NCBI RefSeq assembly: GCF_910589235.1
Contig: NC_060955.1
Location: forward strand, 3,783,501-3,847,500
Source: Vespa crabro
Taxonomy: Eukaryota; Arthropoda; Insecta; Hymenoptera; Vespidae
Reading direction: 5' to 3'
Length of the DNA stretch: 64,000 nucleotides
Below are positions 1 through 10,535 of this stretch, one piece after another. The first letter of the stretch is position 1, and each line of letters begins with the position of its first letter. Under the pieces are notes generated by a model, which was not told the DNA's origin, did not search any database, and worked only from the letters and a program-made list of their open reading frames with translations. The position numbers and the translations under genes were made by a program.

Positions 1-3000
1 CAATTCAGAGAATCTAGCTCGATCTCCAGGAACAAGAGTAGATATTAAACTTCCAGAACTACCAGTGGATGGACTAGGAGATGCTGGAGCGGATCCTGAT
101 GTATATCCGGTACCAAATGGAAGATTCAGAGCTACATAATGTTCGTGCGAACATACTGTTCTTACTAGATCAAGTTTCAATGCAAAAAGAGCAGCAGAGT
201 CAGGAATATGCATAGACGCATCTGACAAAGAACAACATGTAGCACGAACGAGAGATAATACAAATCCCCTATCCATGACCGATAATAAATCAGACAGAAA
301 ATTGCCAAGACTTGAAATTAAGTTCGATGCTACGCGATTTTCTTTTCCACAACGAGAAATAACTTCTGAGGTTAGAGCTGCAGCAAGTGTTGCTATATCG
401 TCACAAAATTGTGGTGAAAATCTTGATTTTCTTGGTGCTTCCAATATACCCAATTCCGACAATGTTACAACCATAGAACGAACTATTAATTCTAAGAAAA
501 ACCAAGAATGAGTTATGGCTAATTCTCGTGCCTGTCCCGTTGAAACCACCCAATGTAACGCTATTTCTTCGTGCAGTAATCTTCTAGATGGTTGACTGTT
601 TATTGATGGAGATTCCTGTCTCATTGATGCCGTTCTATCTAGCCCTCGAGAATGTACTTCCATTTCTAGATCCTCCACAGGCAAATCAGGATTACTTTGA
701 GCTCTCATGACTCCTGGGGTTTGAGATGTTGAAGGTAATGAACATTGATATGCTATGTATGTAGCTAATAATGCATGTCTTCCATGTGCATCCACTTGAC
801 CATCCGGTAAATTCGTTATATTGCGAACTAAAAGACCTAGAGCTTCGAAAATAGTAGCTGCTACGTTTAATGACTGAGATGGTAACGTAGGTGGTCGCAC
901 TAAAAGTGCAATTAACTGATCTAACAATTGTGGCAACGAGCGAACCAAGGCAGAAGGAGAAGCTCGTGCTAATTCCATAAGAGCTGACTTTAACTCAGAT
1001 TCCATTCCTGCTTCTCCAATACGTGGTGGTACTTGTCCAGTTTCCAAAAAGCCACAAAGCGATAAAAATCTGTAATCAATTTTTACAAAATTATTCTATT
1101 CATAGAATTGAAAATACATTTAAGTTTAACAATCGTAATTATTACATTACCTATCAATATATTTATCCTGTGGATGTACACTGGATACTGGCTCTAATAT
1201 AACTGTAAAAACTCCTCTATGAGCATCTACCCATCTAGTTCCTGGTAATAGAACATCAGGGGCAATATAAGAATAATTTGCTGGAGGTGGATCTAACATT
1301 GCAGGTAAACTGAATTCACCAGATTGAAGATGTCCATCTCTTAAAAGTGGTAGCCACTAAAATAAATGTAGTTTCTTGTGTATATTTTATGTAATTCTAT
1401 TTTACTGTTCATCTAATAAATCATATTTACCGTATAAGCTACGGCCGTTTCAACATTCGGTTGTTCAGCTTTCTTCTGACAACTAATATGATAAAAAGTA
1501 AATAATAAATGATGTTTAGCACCTAAATCAGCAGGAAGTCTGATTTTTATCTCATCATAAAAGTTTGGATTTTTATTGTGATAGGAAACGGATGTGAAAC
1601 ATTCATGTGTCATTTCAGGACAAGAAGATCTTCCAAATATAGCTGTTAATGCATCTGCTTCTTGTTCACCACCCATAAGCTGAATACGAACAGTTATATT
1701 ACGTGCTGAGCCTGTTCTAGAACTGAAGTTTACCTCCTACATACAAAAATAAAGTATAATATATATAATTCACATAATTTAATATTTCTTTCTTTCTTTA
1801 TATTATTGATTGAATAAAAAGTCATATTAAAAACCTTTGGATAAACGTAGAGTAGATTACGGTATGTTAAATCTGGCGAAATAACTTCACTAGGAAATTC
1901 AAGTATTTCTTTTACAGGCCGACTTTTTTCGTCCGGATATGGTATCAATCTTCTAAGATCAGGATCAAGACATCTAGGTAATTCCTCGGGTCTGGGACTA
2001 AGATCTAATTTTAAAATGCCTGGTATACATTTTAATCGTTTCAAATTAGAACCTGGCCGTCGTAATTCGACTAAAAGTTTATATAAATCTTCGTCTCTAA
2101 GTCGTTCACTTTCTTGTTTGAAAAAACTTGAAACTGTTAATGTAATAGGTCTAGAATAAATCAAAGTAAGAATTTTAATTATTTTAATTTTACACATATT
2201 AACAAAAAAATAAATAAATAAATAAAAAAAAAAACAAAAATAGATTTTTACAATGTACCTGAAAGTATCAAGACAATTAGCAAAATCGTCAGGTGACCAA
2301 CTCCTTCTTTTATCAGAACTACGTCTTTCTAAAGAACCACGTCGAGTTGGAGTTTCTACCTTTTTTCGCCATTGTTCTAAACCACCTGATTTTCTATCTA
2401 ATGAACCTGCACTGCCGGTGCTATCTGTATCGCCACCACCACCACCTATAACTCCAGATAAATGAATTGCAGTCCATGCAAAGGGCATCCTGTAACGACC
2501 CAATCGTTCGCATGCTGCTACAGCAGCTGCTTTTACCTATGTACGTAATTTTTTTAAATATTTTTGAGAATTATTAATTCAAACGTAAATTCATTTTTTA
2601 TAAAATTTATATTACGAATAAAATTACTTTTTCCTTGTTTTTATCCTCACGTAAATATGGTTCTGCACACTCTGAAATATCACCCTGTAATACTTTTTCA
2701 AGTCTGACAACCAAAAATAAATCTGGACTTGGTTTACTAATACTCATAACGCAACTTCTGGCTAATGTACTAGCATCACTGTAAACTATATGTCCTCCAA
2801 GCATTCTTTTTAAACCTTCTGAATTCATATCTACATAGAAATTTTCTGACACCTAAAATATAAAAATATAATTATATTATCTATTAATGACTAAATATTA
2901 AAATATATCTAGTATTTACCTTTTTCTTCTCTCTGGCATCATATAATGCAAGACTAGCAAATATTGGTTCAACTTCCAACTCCAATTTTAATTGAAGACA

Positions 3001-3160
3001 TTTTACAAGAATTTTATGAGAAAAAGGATCAGATGGTTCAGGTGCAGCACTAATTTCTTGCCATTCATCATCAGGAGAAGTTGGAAGAGCATATAAGGGA
3101 AATAAAGCTTCCTAAAATTAATCTCATCTCAATATCTTTCAATATATTATTTGATAATAT

Positions 3161-3194
<34 letters not shown>

Positions 3195-4092
3195 TAATTT
3201 TATTACTAACTTGTCTATCCTCAGAACGTTTTTGTTCATTCATTTGATCAATCGTTTCTGGACATACTCTATCCAATAAGCTTGGAAGAAGTGGATCATG
3301 TTGAGAATGTCTTAAATCCAAACTTGCCCAAGAACCTCTTGGTGTATCTCCACAATTTGATAAATCTTCTTCTTCATTCGGTGATCCAGAACAATTTGTA
3401 TCTTCTTGATCTACCTACTCAATACAATAAATTCTTATCTTAAAATGTTTATATTAATAAAAATTATGGTTATATTAAATTACCTCAAAATCTTGTCTAG
3501 GGGTATCTTGAAGTAATCTATCTCTAGCAATAGGAGATACTCTTCCTTTATATTTTCTATGTACCATAACCCAATCTGAAGTAAAACTTTCAATACATCT
3601 TCTAACATAAGGTGATACTGTATCCCTGTAATTTAAATCATATAATTTTCTATCAATATAATTTAAATGTTATCTTAAATACTTACAATAATTCATATGG
3701 CACTATTGGTTCTTCCGTACGAATTTTTCGTTTGACAATTCTAAGCTCGACATCTCCAAGAGGAAAATCTAATATTGGTCGTAATGGATCTCTGTCTAAA
3801 ACTGATTGATGTTGTACAAGAAATTCTTCATAATCTAATGGCTCTAATACTTCGCACAAAGACATCTTTAAATTAAGAAAAAAAAAAAAACAGATCTCAG
3901 TTACATCTTTAAAAGTATCTTATGATATAATTAAAATGAAAGAGAACTTACAGTAGAAGAAAAACCTGAAATACTACTACCACTTTTTGATAAATCTCGT
4001 GAATATGAGGTAGAAATAGCAATTTGTCGTCTTACATCCGCTGCATGCTGTTTGCTCAATTTATGAGCAAAAGCTCGTTGAACCGAAGACAT
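1..4092 (-). CDS. Dock7: DOCK-C family Rho GEF (DOCK7/Zir-like), N-terminal half
   Basis: Eleven exons on the minus strand join in frame with GT-AG introns: 3952-4092, 3687-3865, 3484-3625, 3211-3414, 2920-3111, 2628-2852, 2259-2536, 1835-2150, 1431-1736, 1151-1356 and 1-1069 (continuing off the left edge). They encode 1086 codons starting [15 protein letters not shown]. The order matches vertebrate DOCK6/7/8: an N-terminal DOCK-C region with [13 protein letters not shown] near residue 175 and [17 protein letters not shown] near 270-286, [17 protein letters not shown] residues near 375, then a DHR-1/C2 lipid-binding domain at about 540-720 ([24 protein letters not shown]). The C-terminal DHR-2 domain, which activates Rac/Cdc42, is outside the window. 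Usual family length is about 2,000-2,100 aa. The exon at 1835-2150 uses a weak donor (GTTTTT). Family assignment is secure; the choice between DOCK6, 7 and 8 is arbitrary because insects usually have one member (Zir). Confidence 0.93.
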
Positions 4093-4608
4093 TATAAATG
4101 TCTTTGTAAAACACTCTTTTGATGAAATTCTGTAATAATTGATAAATGATTTAAGTTAATATCAAGAATAATAAAATTCTTTCAAGTTTAAAAAATGATT
4201 AAATCAATAAAATATAATTTGACATAAATTAAGTATTTTTTTAATTTTATATATGCAATAAAATTGTACATATTTTTTTTTCTTTTTTTTTTTTTTTTTT
4301 TTTATAAATTAAATTAATCAAAGCAAGAAAAAAATAATAATTCTTAAGTATTCTATAATAACTTCGAAATTTATGATTAAATTAAAGAAAAAAAAATGAT
4401 ATACTTTTACAAAGATAAAATTATTATTTATATTAATTCATTGAAAATGAATTATGTTAATATTTAATGAAAAAAATCTATACACAATTTTTTCTATTAT
4501 TTTGAAACACCCACGTTAAAAGAACATATCTTGACAGGTCCTTCTATTCAATTACCATTCATATTACTATCATTGACAAATACATAGTTACATTTTGCTA
4601 TCACCTAC
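4093..4608. promoter_or_regulatory. 5' flank of the DOCK gene
   Basis: AT-rich noncoding DNA. On the minus strand a good 3' splice site (ATTATTACAG) ends at 4130, only 37 bases upstream of the DOCK start codon, so the start-codon exon probably begins at 4129 and a separate 5'UTR exon lies further upstream. A run of T at about 4267-4302 is the only simple repeat. No TATA box or initiator stands out. Confidence 0.45.
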
Positions 4609-4866
4609 ATGTCTACACCTACATCTCCTTCCATCCTAGAATCACAAAGCACAAGGGCTCGATTTTTTAGAAGGGTTTTGCCATGGATAAGATATAACAT
4701 AGACTTAATGCTCCTTAATATTTATCCCTTAGATATCACAACCTATGTTACCGACAATTCACTAAAAACAGTTGGAAACGTCGATATTAACAGATTGACC
4801 GCCATGCTTATTTTGACAGCCCATGTCACATGGATTATATTATTTATTTGTATTAAAAAAGAATAA
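4609..4866 (+). CDS. Hypothetical 85-aa protein with a C-terminal membrane segment
   Basis: An ATG-initiated open frame of 85 codons that is not low-complexity. The N-terminus is Ser/Thr/Pro-rich, followed by a basic stretch (RARFFRRVLPWIRY, about 17-30). The last 25 residues are strongly hydrophobic (about 64-81) and end in Lys-Lys-Glu, so a tail-anchored or single-pass topology is possible. I do not recognise the family. It sits between the DOCK promoter and a transposase on the same strand. It could be a real small gene, an exon of a longer transcript, or part of the 5' region of the transposon. No clear AATAAA follows it closely. Confidence that it is translated is low to moderate. Confidence 0.3.
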   Translation: MSTPTSPSILESQSTRARFFRRVLPWIRYNIDLMLLNIYPLDITTYVTDNSLKTVGNVDINRLTAMLILTAHVTWIILFICIKKE

Positions 4867-5122
4867 TAGAAAACTGAATTGAATTATAGTATTAAATTGC
4901 ATGAAAATATGATATGTAATATATTTATTTGTCTATTTCCCATCGATACCCATTGCACCATAAACAGAAGAGAAATTGTGTAACAAACATTTATACCGTA
5001 TCATTTTGTTTTTTATCGTAATTATTGAACTTTACTTGTTGAGCAATATAACAGACAGATTTTTTTATGCACATGTATTATACCATTGTACTGTAAAATT
5101 ATTTTCATTATCAGAAATACAT

Positions 5123-6736
5123 ATGTCATCTGAAGAAGTTTTGAGTGATTCATCAAGTGAAATATACAGATCATCTACAATTAAACGTTGTAGAGTCATA
5201 TCTGATGATGAAACTGAAAGTGAACATGAAAGTGACTGGTATGCAGATAGCAATAATAGTAATCAAATATGGTTTAATCCAATTGGCAATCAACCCAATT
5301 TGAAATCTTTTTCCGGCATACCTGGTATCAATGTATCAAATAATAAAGTTTTAGAATGTAATTCACCAATAGATTTTTACTCATTATTTTTAAATGAAGA
5401 AATAATCCAGATGATTGTAAATCAAACTAATCTTTATGCAAACCAAATGATGAAAAGAAATCAATCCGAGCGATTGAGTAAATGGATTCCTACTAATATA
5501 CATGAAATTAAACAGCTCTTTGGTTTAATTATGTGGATGGGATTGGTAAAACTTCCAACTATACAACTTTACTGGACGAAAGATGTTTTATTTGCTCAAA
5601 GTTTTCCACGTACTGTGATGTCTCGCAATCGATTTGAAATATTATTGAGAATGCTTCACTTTGCAGACAATGAACAAATTAGTAATCCAAATAACTTATT
5701 GTATAAGTTACAAACGTTGATTGATACATTAAATAAAAATTTTAAAGAATATTATAATCCTAGTGAAACTGTTTGTATTGATGAATCTATTATACCACTC
5801 CGTGGACGAATTATATTTAGACAATATATAAAAATATTTAAATTATGCAGCACATCTGGATATACAAATTCTTTTCAAGTATATGCAGGGAAAACTACAA
5901 ATACAGAAGAAACAACACCCATAAGTGTTGTAATGTCTCTATGTCAAAATATAATAAATCTTGGACATACATTATGTACAGATAAAAGATATACAAGTAT
6001 TGCTTTAGCTGAAAAATTACTTTCCGTTGATACACATTCGATTGGAATTCTTCAAGTTAATCGTCGCGACATTCCAAAAGATATATTGTCAAAAAAGCTA
6101 CAAAGGGGTGAAATAATTGCAAGAGAACATAAAAATGGTATAACTATTTTGAAATGGAAGGATAAACGGAATGTACTCATGCTTTCAACTAAACATTCTA
6201 CAGAAATGGTTACAGTTACTGGCCGAAGGAATAACTGTATTAAACCAAAAATTATTGCAGATTATAATATCAGTAAATCATATGTTGATTTATCCGATCA
6301 CATGACATCATATCTCAGTCCATTGAGAAAAGGCCAGAAGTGGTATAAAAGACTGGCCTTTGAACTTTTATTTAATACCTCTGTAATAAATGCTTGGATA
6401 ATGCATAATAATATAATAAACAATCGTATATCTATTTTAGAATTCCGACAAAAATTAGTTAAACAATTGACGGAACATCTAAATGATACTGACACATCTT
6501 TGCCTAGAATGCAACTTACCATTAGAAGGCATCACGAAATAAAAAGCAAAAATGGAAGTGCACGGCAAACTAGACGACGATGTAAAAGATGCTATGAAGA
6601 AAATGTGAAGAAATTTGGTCGAGAATTTGCAAAAAATCGTACAAAAAAAGTAACAACATTTTGTGGAAATTGTACTAGCAATCCTTATTATTGTTTGCCA
6701 TGTTTTAATACAGTTCATCGCGATCTACCCATTTAA
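5123..6736 (+). CDS. piggyBac-type (PGBD-like, DDE_Tnp_1_7) transposase, intact
   Basis: A single uninterrupted frame of 537 aa from the ATG at 5123. The frame extends upstream to 4976, but that part is hydrophobic and AT-rich and looks noncoding. The N-terminus is acidic/Ser-rich (1-45), as in piggyBac proteins. The transposase core spans about 80-440. Candidate catalytic aspartates are D220 (CIDESIIPLRGR), D287 (TDKRYTS, where the family usually has DNxxTS) and D389, with D392 (YVDLSD, family GVDxxD). The C-terminus carries a Cys-rich zinc-binding domain with C487-C490, C514-C517, C524-C527 and H532. It is intronless and has AATAAA at 6759-6764, 22 bases after the stop. I found no convincing CCC/GGG terminal inverted repeats with TTAA duplications at either side. 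It is therefore either a recent copy with divergent ends or a domesticated transposase gene. Confidence 0.88.
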   Translation: MSSEEVLSDSSSEIYRSSTIKRCRVISDDETESEHESDWYADSNNSNQIWFNPIGNQPNLKSFSGIPGINVSNNKVLECNSPIDFYSLFLNEEIIQMIVNQTNLYANQMMKRNQSERLSKWIPTNIHEIKQLFGLIMWMGLVKLPTIQLYWTKDVLFAQSFPRTVMSRNRFEILLRMLHFADNEQISNPNNLLYKLQTLIDTLNKNFKEYYNPSETVCIDESIIPLRGRIIFRQYIKIFKLCSTSGYTNSFQVYAGKTTNTEETTPISVVMSLCQNIINLGHTLCTDKRYTSIALAEKLLSVDTHSIGILQVNRRDIPKDILSKKLQRGEIIAREHKNGITILKWKDKRNVLMLSTKHSTEMVTVTGRRNNCIKPKIIADYNISKSYVDLSDHMTSYLSPLRKGQKWYKRLAFELLFNTSVINAWIMHNNIINNRISILEFRQKLVKQLTEHLNDTDTSLPRMQLTIRRHHEIKSKNGSARQTRRRCKRCYEENVKKFGREFAKNRTKKVTTFCGNCTSNPYYCLPCFNTVHRDLPI

Positions 6737-7230
6737 GATCATTTTTAAAATTTTCATAAATAAAATTATTACATCATCTACCAATGCATTTTATTATTGC
6801 ATTATCTTAATGCTATTAAAAATTGACAAGACTTGCATTAATTATATAATTACAATAATAATGATAAATAATATTTTAAGATATTTATCATATGTCGATC
6901 ATTAATGGTAAACGAAAAATAAACGGAAAGCTCAATGACTTGTGAAATAATATCATTCGTAGGCGGAACGCATTGCTGATAAATCAACGATGACGTACAA
7001 ATCTTACGATGTTTCACACTCTTATTCATATTGCCAATTTTTTGACTATGTATATTATATATACGTTCGTTCTGTTCCAACTCTTCAAGAATATATATAA
7101 TATATATAATACATATATATATATATATATATATACACTCCGTTTGGAACGCGAATAAGTTAATAATATGATGGAATGATTCCAAATATATTTTTAAAAC
7201 ATTATAAATTCCTTTCATCTTTTCATAAAT
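6737..7230. other. AT-rich 3' flank of the piggyBac-type gene
   Basis: Contains the transposase polyadenylation signal near 6759 and a (TA)n microsatellite at about 7104-7135. No other gene is supported. Confidence 0.5.
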
Positions 7231-7290
7231 CAGCGGTTCCTTAAACTTTATGAGTTCGAGGACCTCTTTCCATATTTGGCTAAACCACTA
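7231..7290 (+). mobile_element. hAT-like transposon terminus (solo end)
   Basis: The sequence beginning CAGCGGTTCCTTAAACTTT at 7231, followed by a GAGTTCGAGGACC motif, resembles the CAGNGGTTCTCAAACTTT... terminal inverted repeats of many hAT elements. No matching inverted end is seen within the next kilobase, so this is at most a truncated or decayed element. Confidence 0.4.
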
Positions 7291-7840
7291 TCTATAACCA
7301 TTATTATAACTTTATTACCTTTATACTAGGTAAGAGAAAAGCATTTTCATGCATAATATATTATATTTAATTTTCACAAGATTATATTTTGTTACAGTGT
7401 GGTCATTGAAATTACCAATGCCCTACTAGATTTATAAAAAAAAAAAAAAAAATATATATATACAAAAAGTTGACTGCAATACAATGATTTCTTAAACTTT
7501 TTTGAAATCATATCCAAACTCAATGGTTTTCAACTTTAATGTTTTTTTCTAGCAAAATTAAAAAAAAAAAAAATTAGATTTTATAAAAGTAAAAAATTCT
7601 AAACAAGGAAGATCTCTCTCTCTCTCTCTTTATTCTTGTCTCATTAATAGTTCTTCAGAAAAAATTCTATCGACTGTATAAATTTGACTTTACATAGAGA
7701 TAAATAAAAATTATTAACCTCAAAGTATTTGGTATTGTTCCTTTTGTAAATGTTCGTGTATATGCATCACATTGATGTTAGACATTGCTATATTTAATAT
7801 AAAACTTACGAACTATTTTATGTTTGAATTTAATAAAAAA

Positions 7841-8042
7841 TAAGAGGGTAGAGTAGAACACCATTCGATTATTTTTTAAAGCTGGACGAACAAGGTGTAA
7901 GCAACCAGCTTAAAAAAATATGCGCACGAAAAAGGACAACATAGGGAAAACCTTGTGTCCTTCTTCAACGCTATATTTTACTGACAGGTTGCGTCAGGGT
8001 TGCGTCTCACTGCACGGTGAACACCGGGCATCTACCCTCCTA
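7841..8042. mobile_element. MITE-like 202-bp element with nested hairpins
   Basis: Imperfect 12-bp terminal inverted repeats (TAAGAGGGTAGA at 7841-7852, complement of 8031-8042, 11 of 12 matching) bracket a segment that can fold internally. Arms 7872-7885 and 7905-7918 pair at 13 of 14 positions around a 19-base loop. Arms 7932-7938 and 7956-7962 pair perfectly (AAGGACA/TGTCCTT). A third small stem, GGTG/CACC, lies near 8017-8026. It is more GC-rich than its surroundings. It has no coding capacity. A structured noncoding RNA is an alternative reading. Confidence 0.4.
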
Positions 8043-8304
8043 AAAATTACTTACAATTATTGCCCTATAATCTATTATCGTTGAATTAATCGTTTGCGAG
8101 ATACTTTGTAATTGTATGCGACATCTGTTGACACATTTGGCAAAACTTATACAGGATGTTTACATTCATATATAAAATAATTTAATTATAAAATAATTTA
8201 TTTAAATTTTCTTTTCTTTTGAAAGGAAAGGAAAAAAGAAAAAAAAAATATATATATATATGTAATTATATAAAATTATATAAAATATATAACAAAATAT
8301 TACT

Positions 8305-8310
8305 TTTATT
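8305..8310 (-). terminator. Polyadenylation signal of ALG8
   Basis: AATAAA on the minus strand, about 58 bases after the ALG8 stop codon and in the expected orientation. Confidence 0.5.
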
Positions 8311-8367
8311 CAATTTATTACAATAATTTGGTTCTTTTTATGGATTGTTATTACGTTATCTTTTCTC

Positions 8368-10243
8368 TTATTTTTTTTTAATTTTTCTTTTTTTCTTATT
8401 ATCATGATCACATAAAAAATAATAATAGGAAAGAAACCAGGAATAAATTATACCTATCGCACAATAAATCGAAATAAGAGCTAAAGGTAAAAACGGTAGT
8501 TTATCATTAAAAAAACATTTATGTAATATTGATTCATAAGCAGCTATCAGTGGAAGTATACTTACATATAAAAATTCATGTAAATGCAAGAGAGATTTTT
8601 TAAATTGATATTGTAATATTAAATTGCTCGAAAATATATGTAATATTAATAATAATAATTTCAAAGGGGTTAAATTGTCCGGGTAAAGCAAAGGTAAAAG
8701 TGAAGTATATCCGGCACTACTTAGGATTATATAAATGCGAGCATCATTAATATCCACTGCGGCAAGAACACTGCAACAGATAGATCAATTTTTAATTGCA
8801 TATTTTAATTTCTTTACACGTAATTACTGCAAAAAAATTTTTTTTTACCATAATGGTATTATTGCAGTCAAAACAGCTTTTTCATGTACGTGCCATCCAA
8901 ATATAAAAGACGTTAAAGCACAAAGGATCAAGCAGCGAAGAAAATGCTTTGAAGTAATTGCAAATTTTTTGCATAATAAAACATACAAAGCTGGCTGAAA
9001 AATTATATTATAAATACATTTCATTATTAAAAAAAATTTTTATTTTGAGTTATGAATATTTTATTTTGTATGAATATTAAATCAAAAACTTACAAGCATT
9101 CCTATAAATGTGAGTACAAATGTAGTAATAGGTTTAGGCGTAGGTAAAACAATAAATATTTCTTCTTGTACTAAACCTCCAGTCATTATAGCAGATTTAA
9201 TTATTTTTATCCATCCTAAATATTTCAAAATTATAGATAATATCTTATCTGTGATAACATACAAAGCCCATCCATTTGCAGCCCAATATGCATGGACTAA
9301 ACCTCTTTTAAAAGGGAATAGTCGAGAAATAATCTACATTAAAATATTAATTTTTAAAAATATCAAATAAATTTTTGTGTATATAGATAACACCATAAAA
9401 CAAATATTTTTTATTCTTACTTGTGGTAGTTGATTTATAAATGGACCAAATGAGAGTACAAAAATAGTGGCAATTATTGCTGCTAATATAAAAATCCTTT
9501 TAAAAAATTGACCATTTTTTATACAATATGATTTCAATAACCAAACTATATATGCTGGTGCTACATATAAATAAATATGTTTAAGATTTAATAATATAGC
9601 AAAACAAGCAGCTCCTTGCAACATAGATATCTGCAAGTTATTATCATTAATAGTTGTTAGTCCATTAACATAATATCATTTATAATTTACCTGATCCCAT
9701 GTTTTTGAAACTTTAGCAATTGACAATAATAAAAAGCCTAATAGAAATCCATTATATTGAAAATGTATATGGTCCACTATCAGTAATCCTATATTGCACA
9801 ACGACAGAAATATAAAAACGCAGTAACTGTTATAAGATTTATAAAATACTTCGCCTAATCTATAACAATATTATATCATTTATTATTTATGTTTGATTTA
9901 ACTGTTTAAAAGTTTAATATGGTATACTTACTCTCTTATGCCATAAGCAAACATAAGATCGCTAAGTATAACTGTAGTTCTTTGAAAATAGACAGTGGTA
10001 GGTGAAGCATAGTTCAAATTATCAATTTTGACCATTTCTTCGTCGAATAAATAAGCTACTTGACTAAGGGCATATTCAAACCATGCAAAAAACGGTGGGT
10101 AGTCTAATGTCCATTGAGATTTGGCATTAATATACCATTCGCTAATAGGTAAACTATATGTTATGGCCAACCAATTACGATGTACTTCAAAATCAGTAGA
10201 ATAACTGAAAATGAATTAAATCATAAGAGTTTATAATAAAATA

Positions 10244-10280
<37 letters not shown>

Positions 10281-10535
10281 GACACATATACATCAACAAT
10301 AATATATAAATGAATATATTTGTAATTACTAGCATAACATGAAGAAAAAATAAATCAGTTTTTTAAATAATTTTTACAAAACTACCTACTAACAAGGAAT
10401 TAATAACGCTTTGATACATGTTATTAAAACAAATGTACGTAAAAGTACTTTATCCATATTCCATTTTCTATTAAATTGTTCTTTTTGGTCCATTTCTTTT
10501 GGATTAGAAATATTATCAATTTTAGTACCAGTCAT
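8368..10535 (-). CDS. Alg8: ALG8, dolichyl-P-Glc:Glc1Man9GlcNAc2-PP-dolichol alpha-1,3-glucosyltransferase
   Basis: Seven exons on the minus strand (10390-10535, 9932-10204, 9691-9859, 9421-9630, 9094-9333, 8849-8994, 8368-8770) join in frame to 528 aa, against about 526 in human. ALG8 is the ER membrane enzyme that adds the second glucose to the lipid-linked N-glycan precursor, using dolichyl-phosphate glucose. Family hallmarks are present: [18 protein letters not shown] at about 51-68, with the acidic D53/E55 pair expected in the first lumenal loop of GT-C enzymes; [56 protein letters not shown]; and FGWHVHEKA. Many hydrophobic segments fit a polytopic ER protein. The C-terminus is lysine-rich (KIKKK), with lysines at -3 and -5, matching a KxKxx ER-retrieval pattern. 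The start at 10535 gives the usual short cytosolic N-terminus. ALG6 is the nearest paralogue, but the motifs are of ALG8 type. Confidence 0.95.

Noticed and set aside
2253..2465. Plus-strand open frame over the DOCK exon at 2259-2536
   Set aside because: It is the antisense shadow of a conserved DOCK exon.
4976..5122. Upstream in-frame extension of the piggyBac transposase
   Set aside because: The extra 49 residues are hydrophobic, AT-driven and unlike piggyBac N-termini; the ATG at 5123 starts the typical acidic/Ser-rich region.
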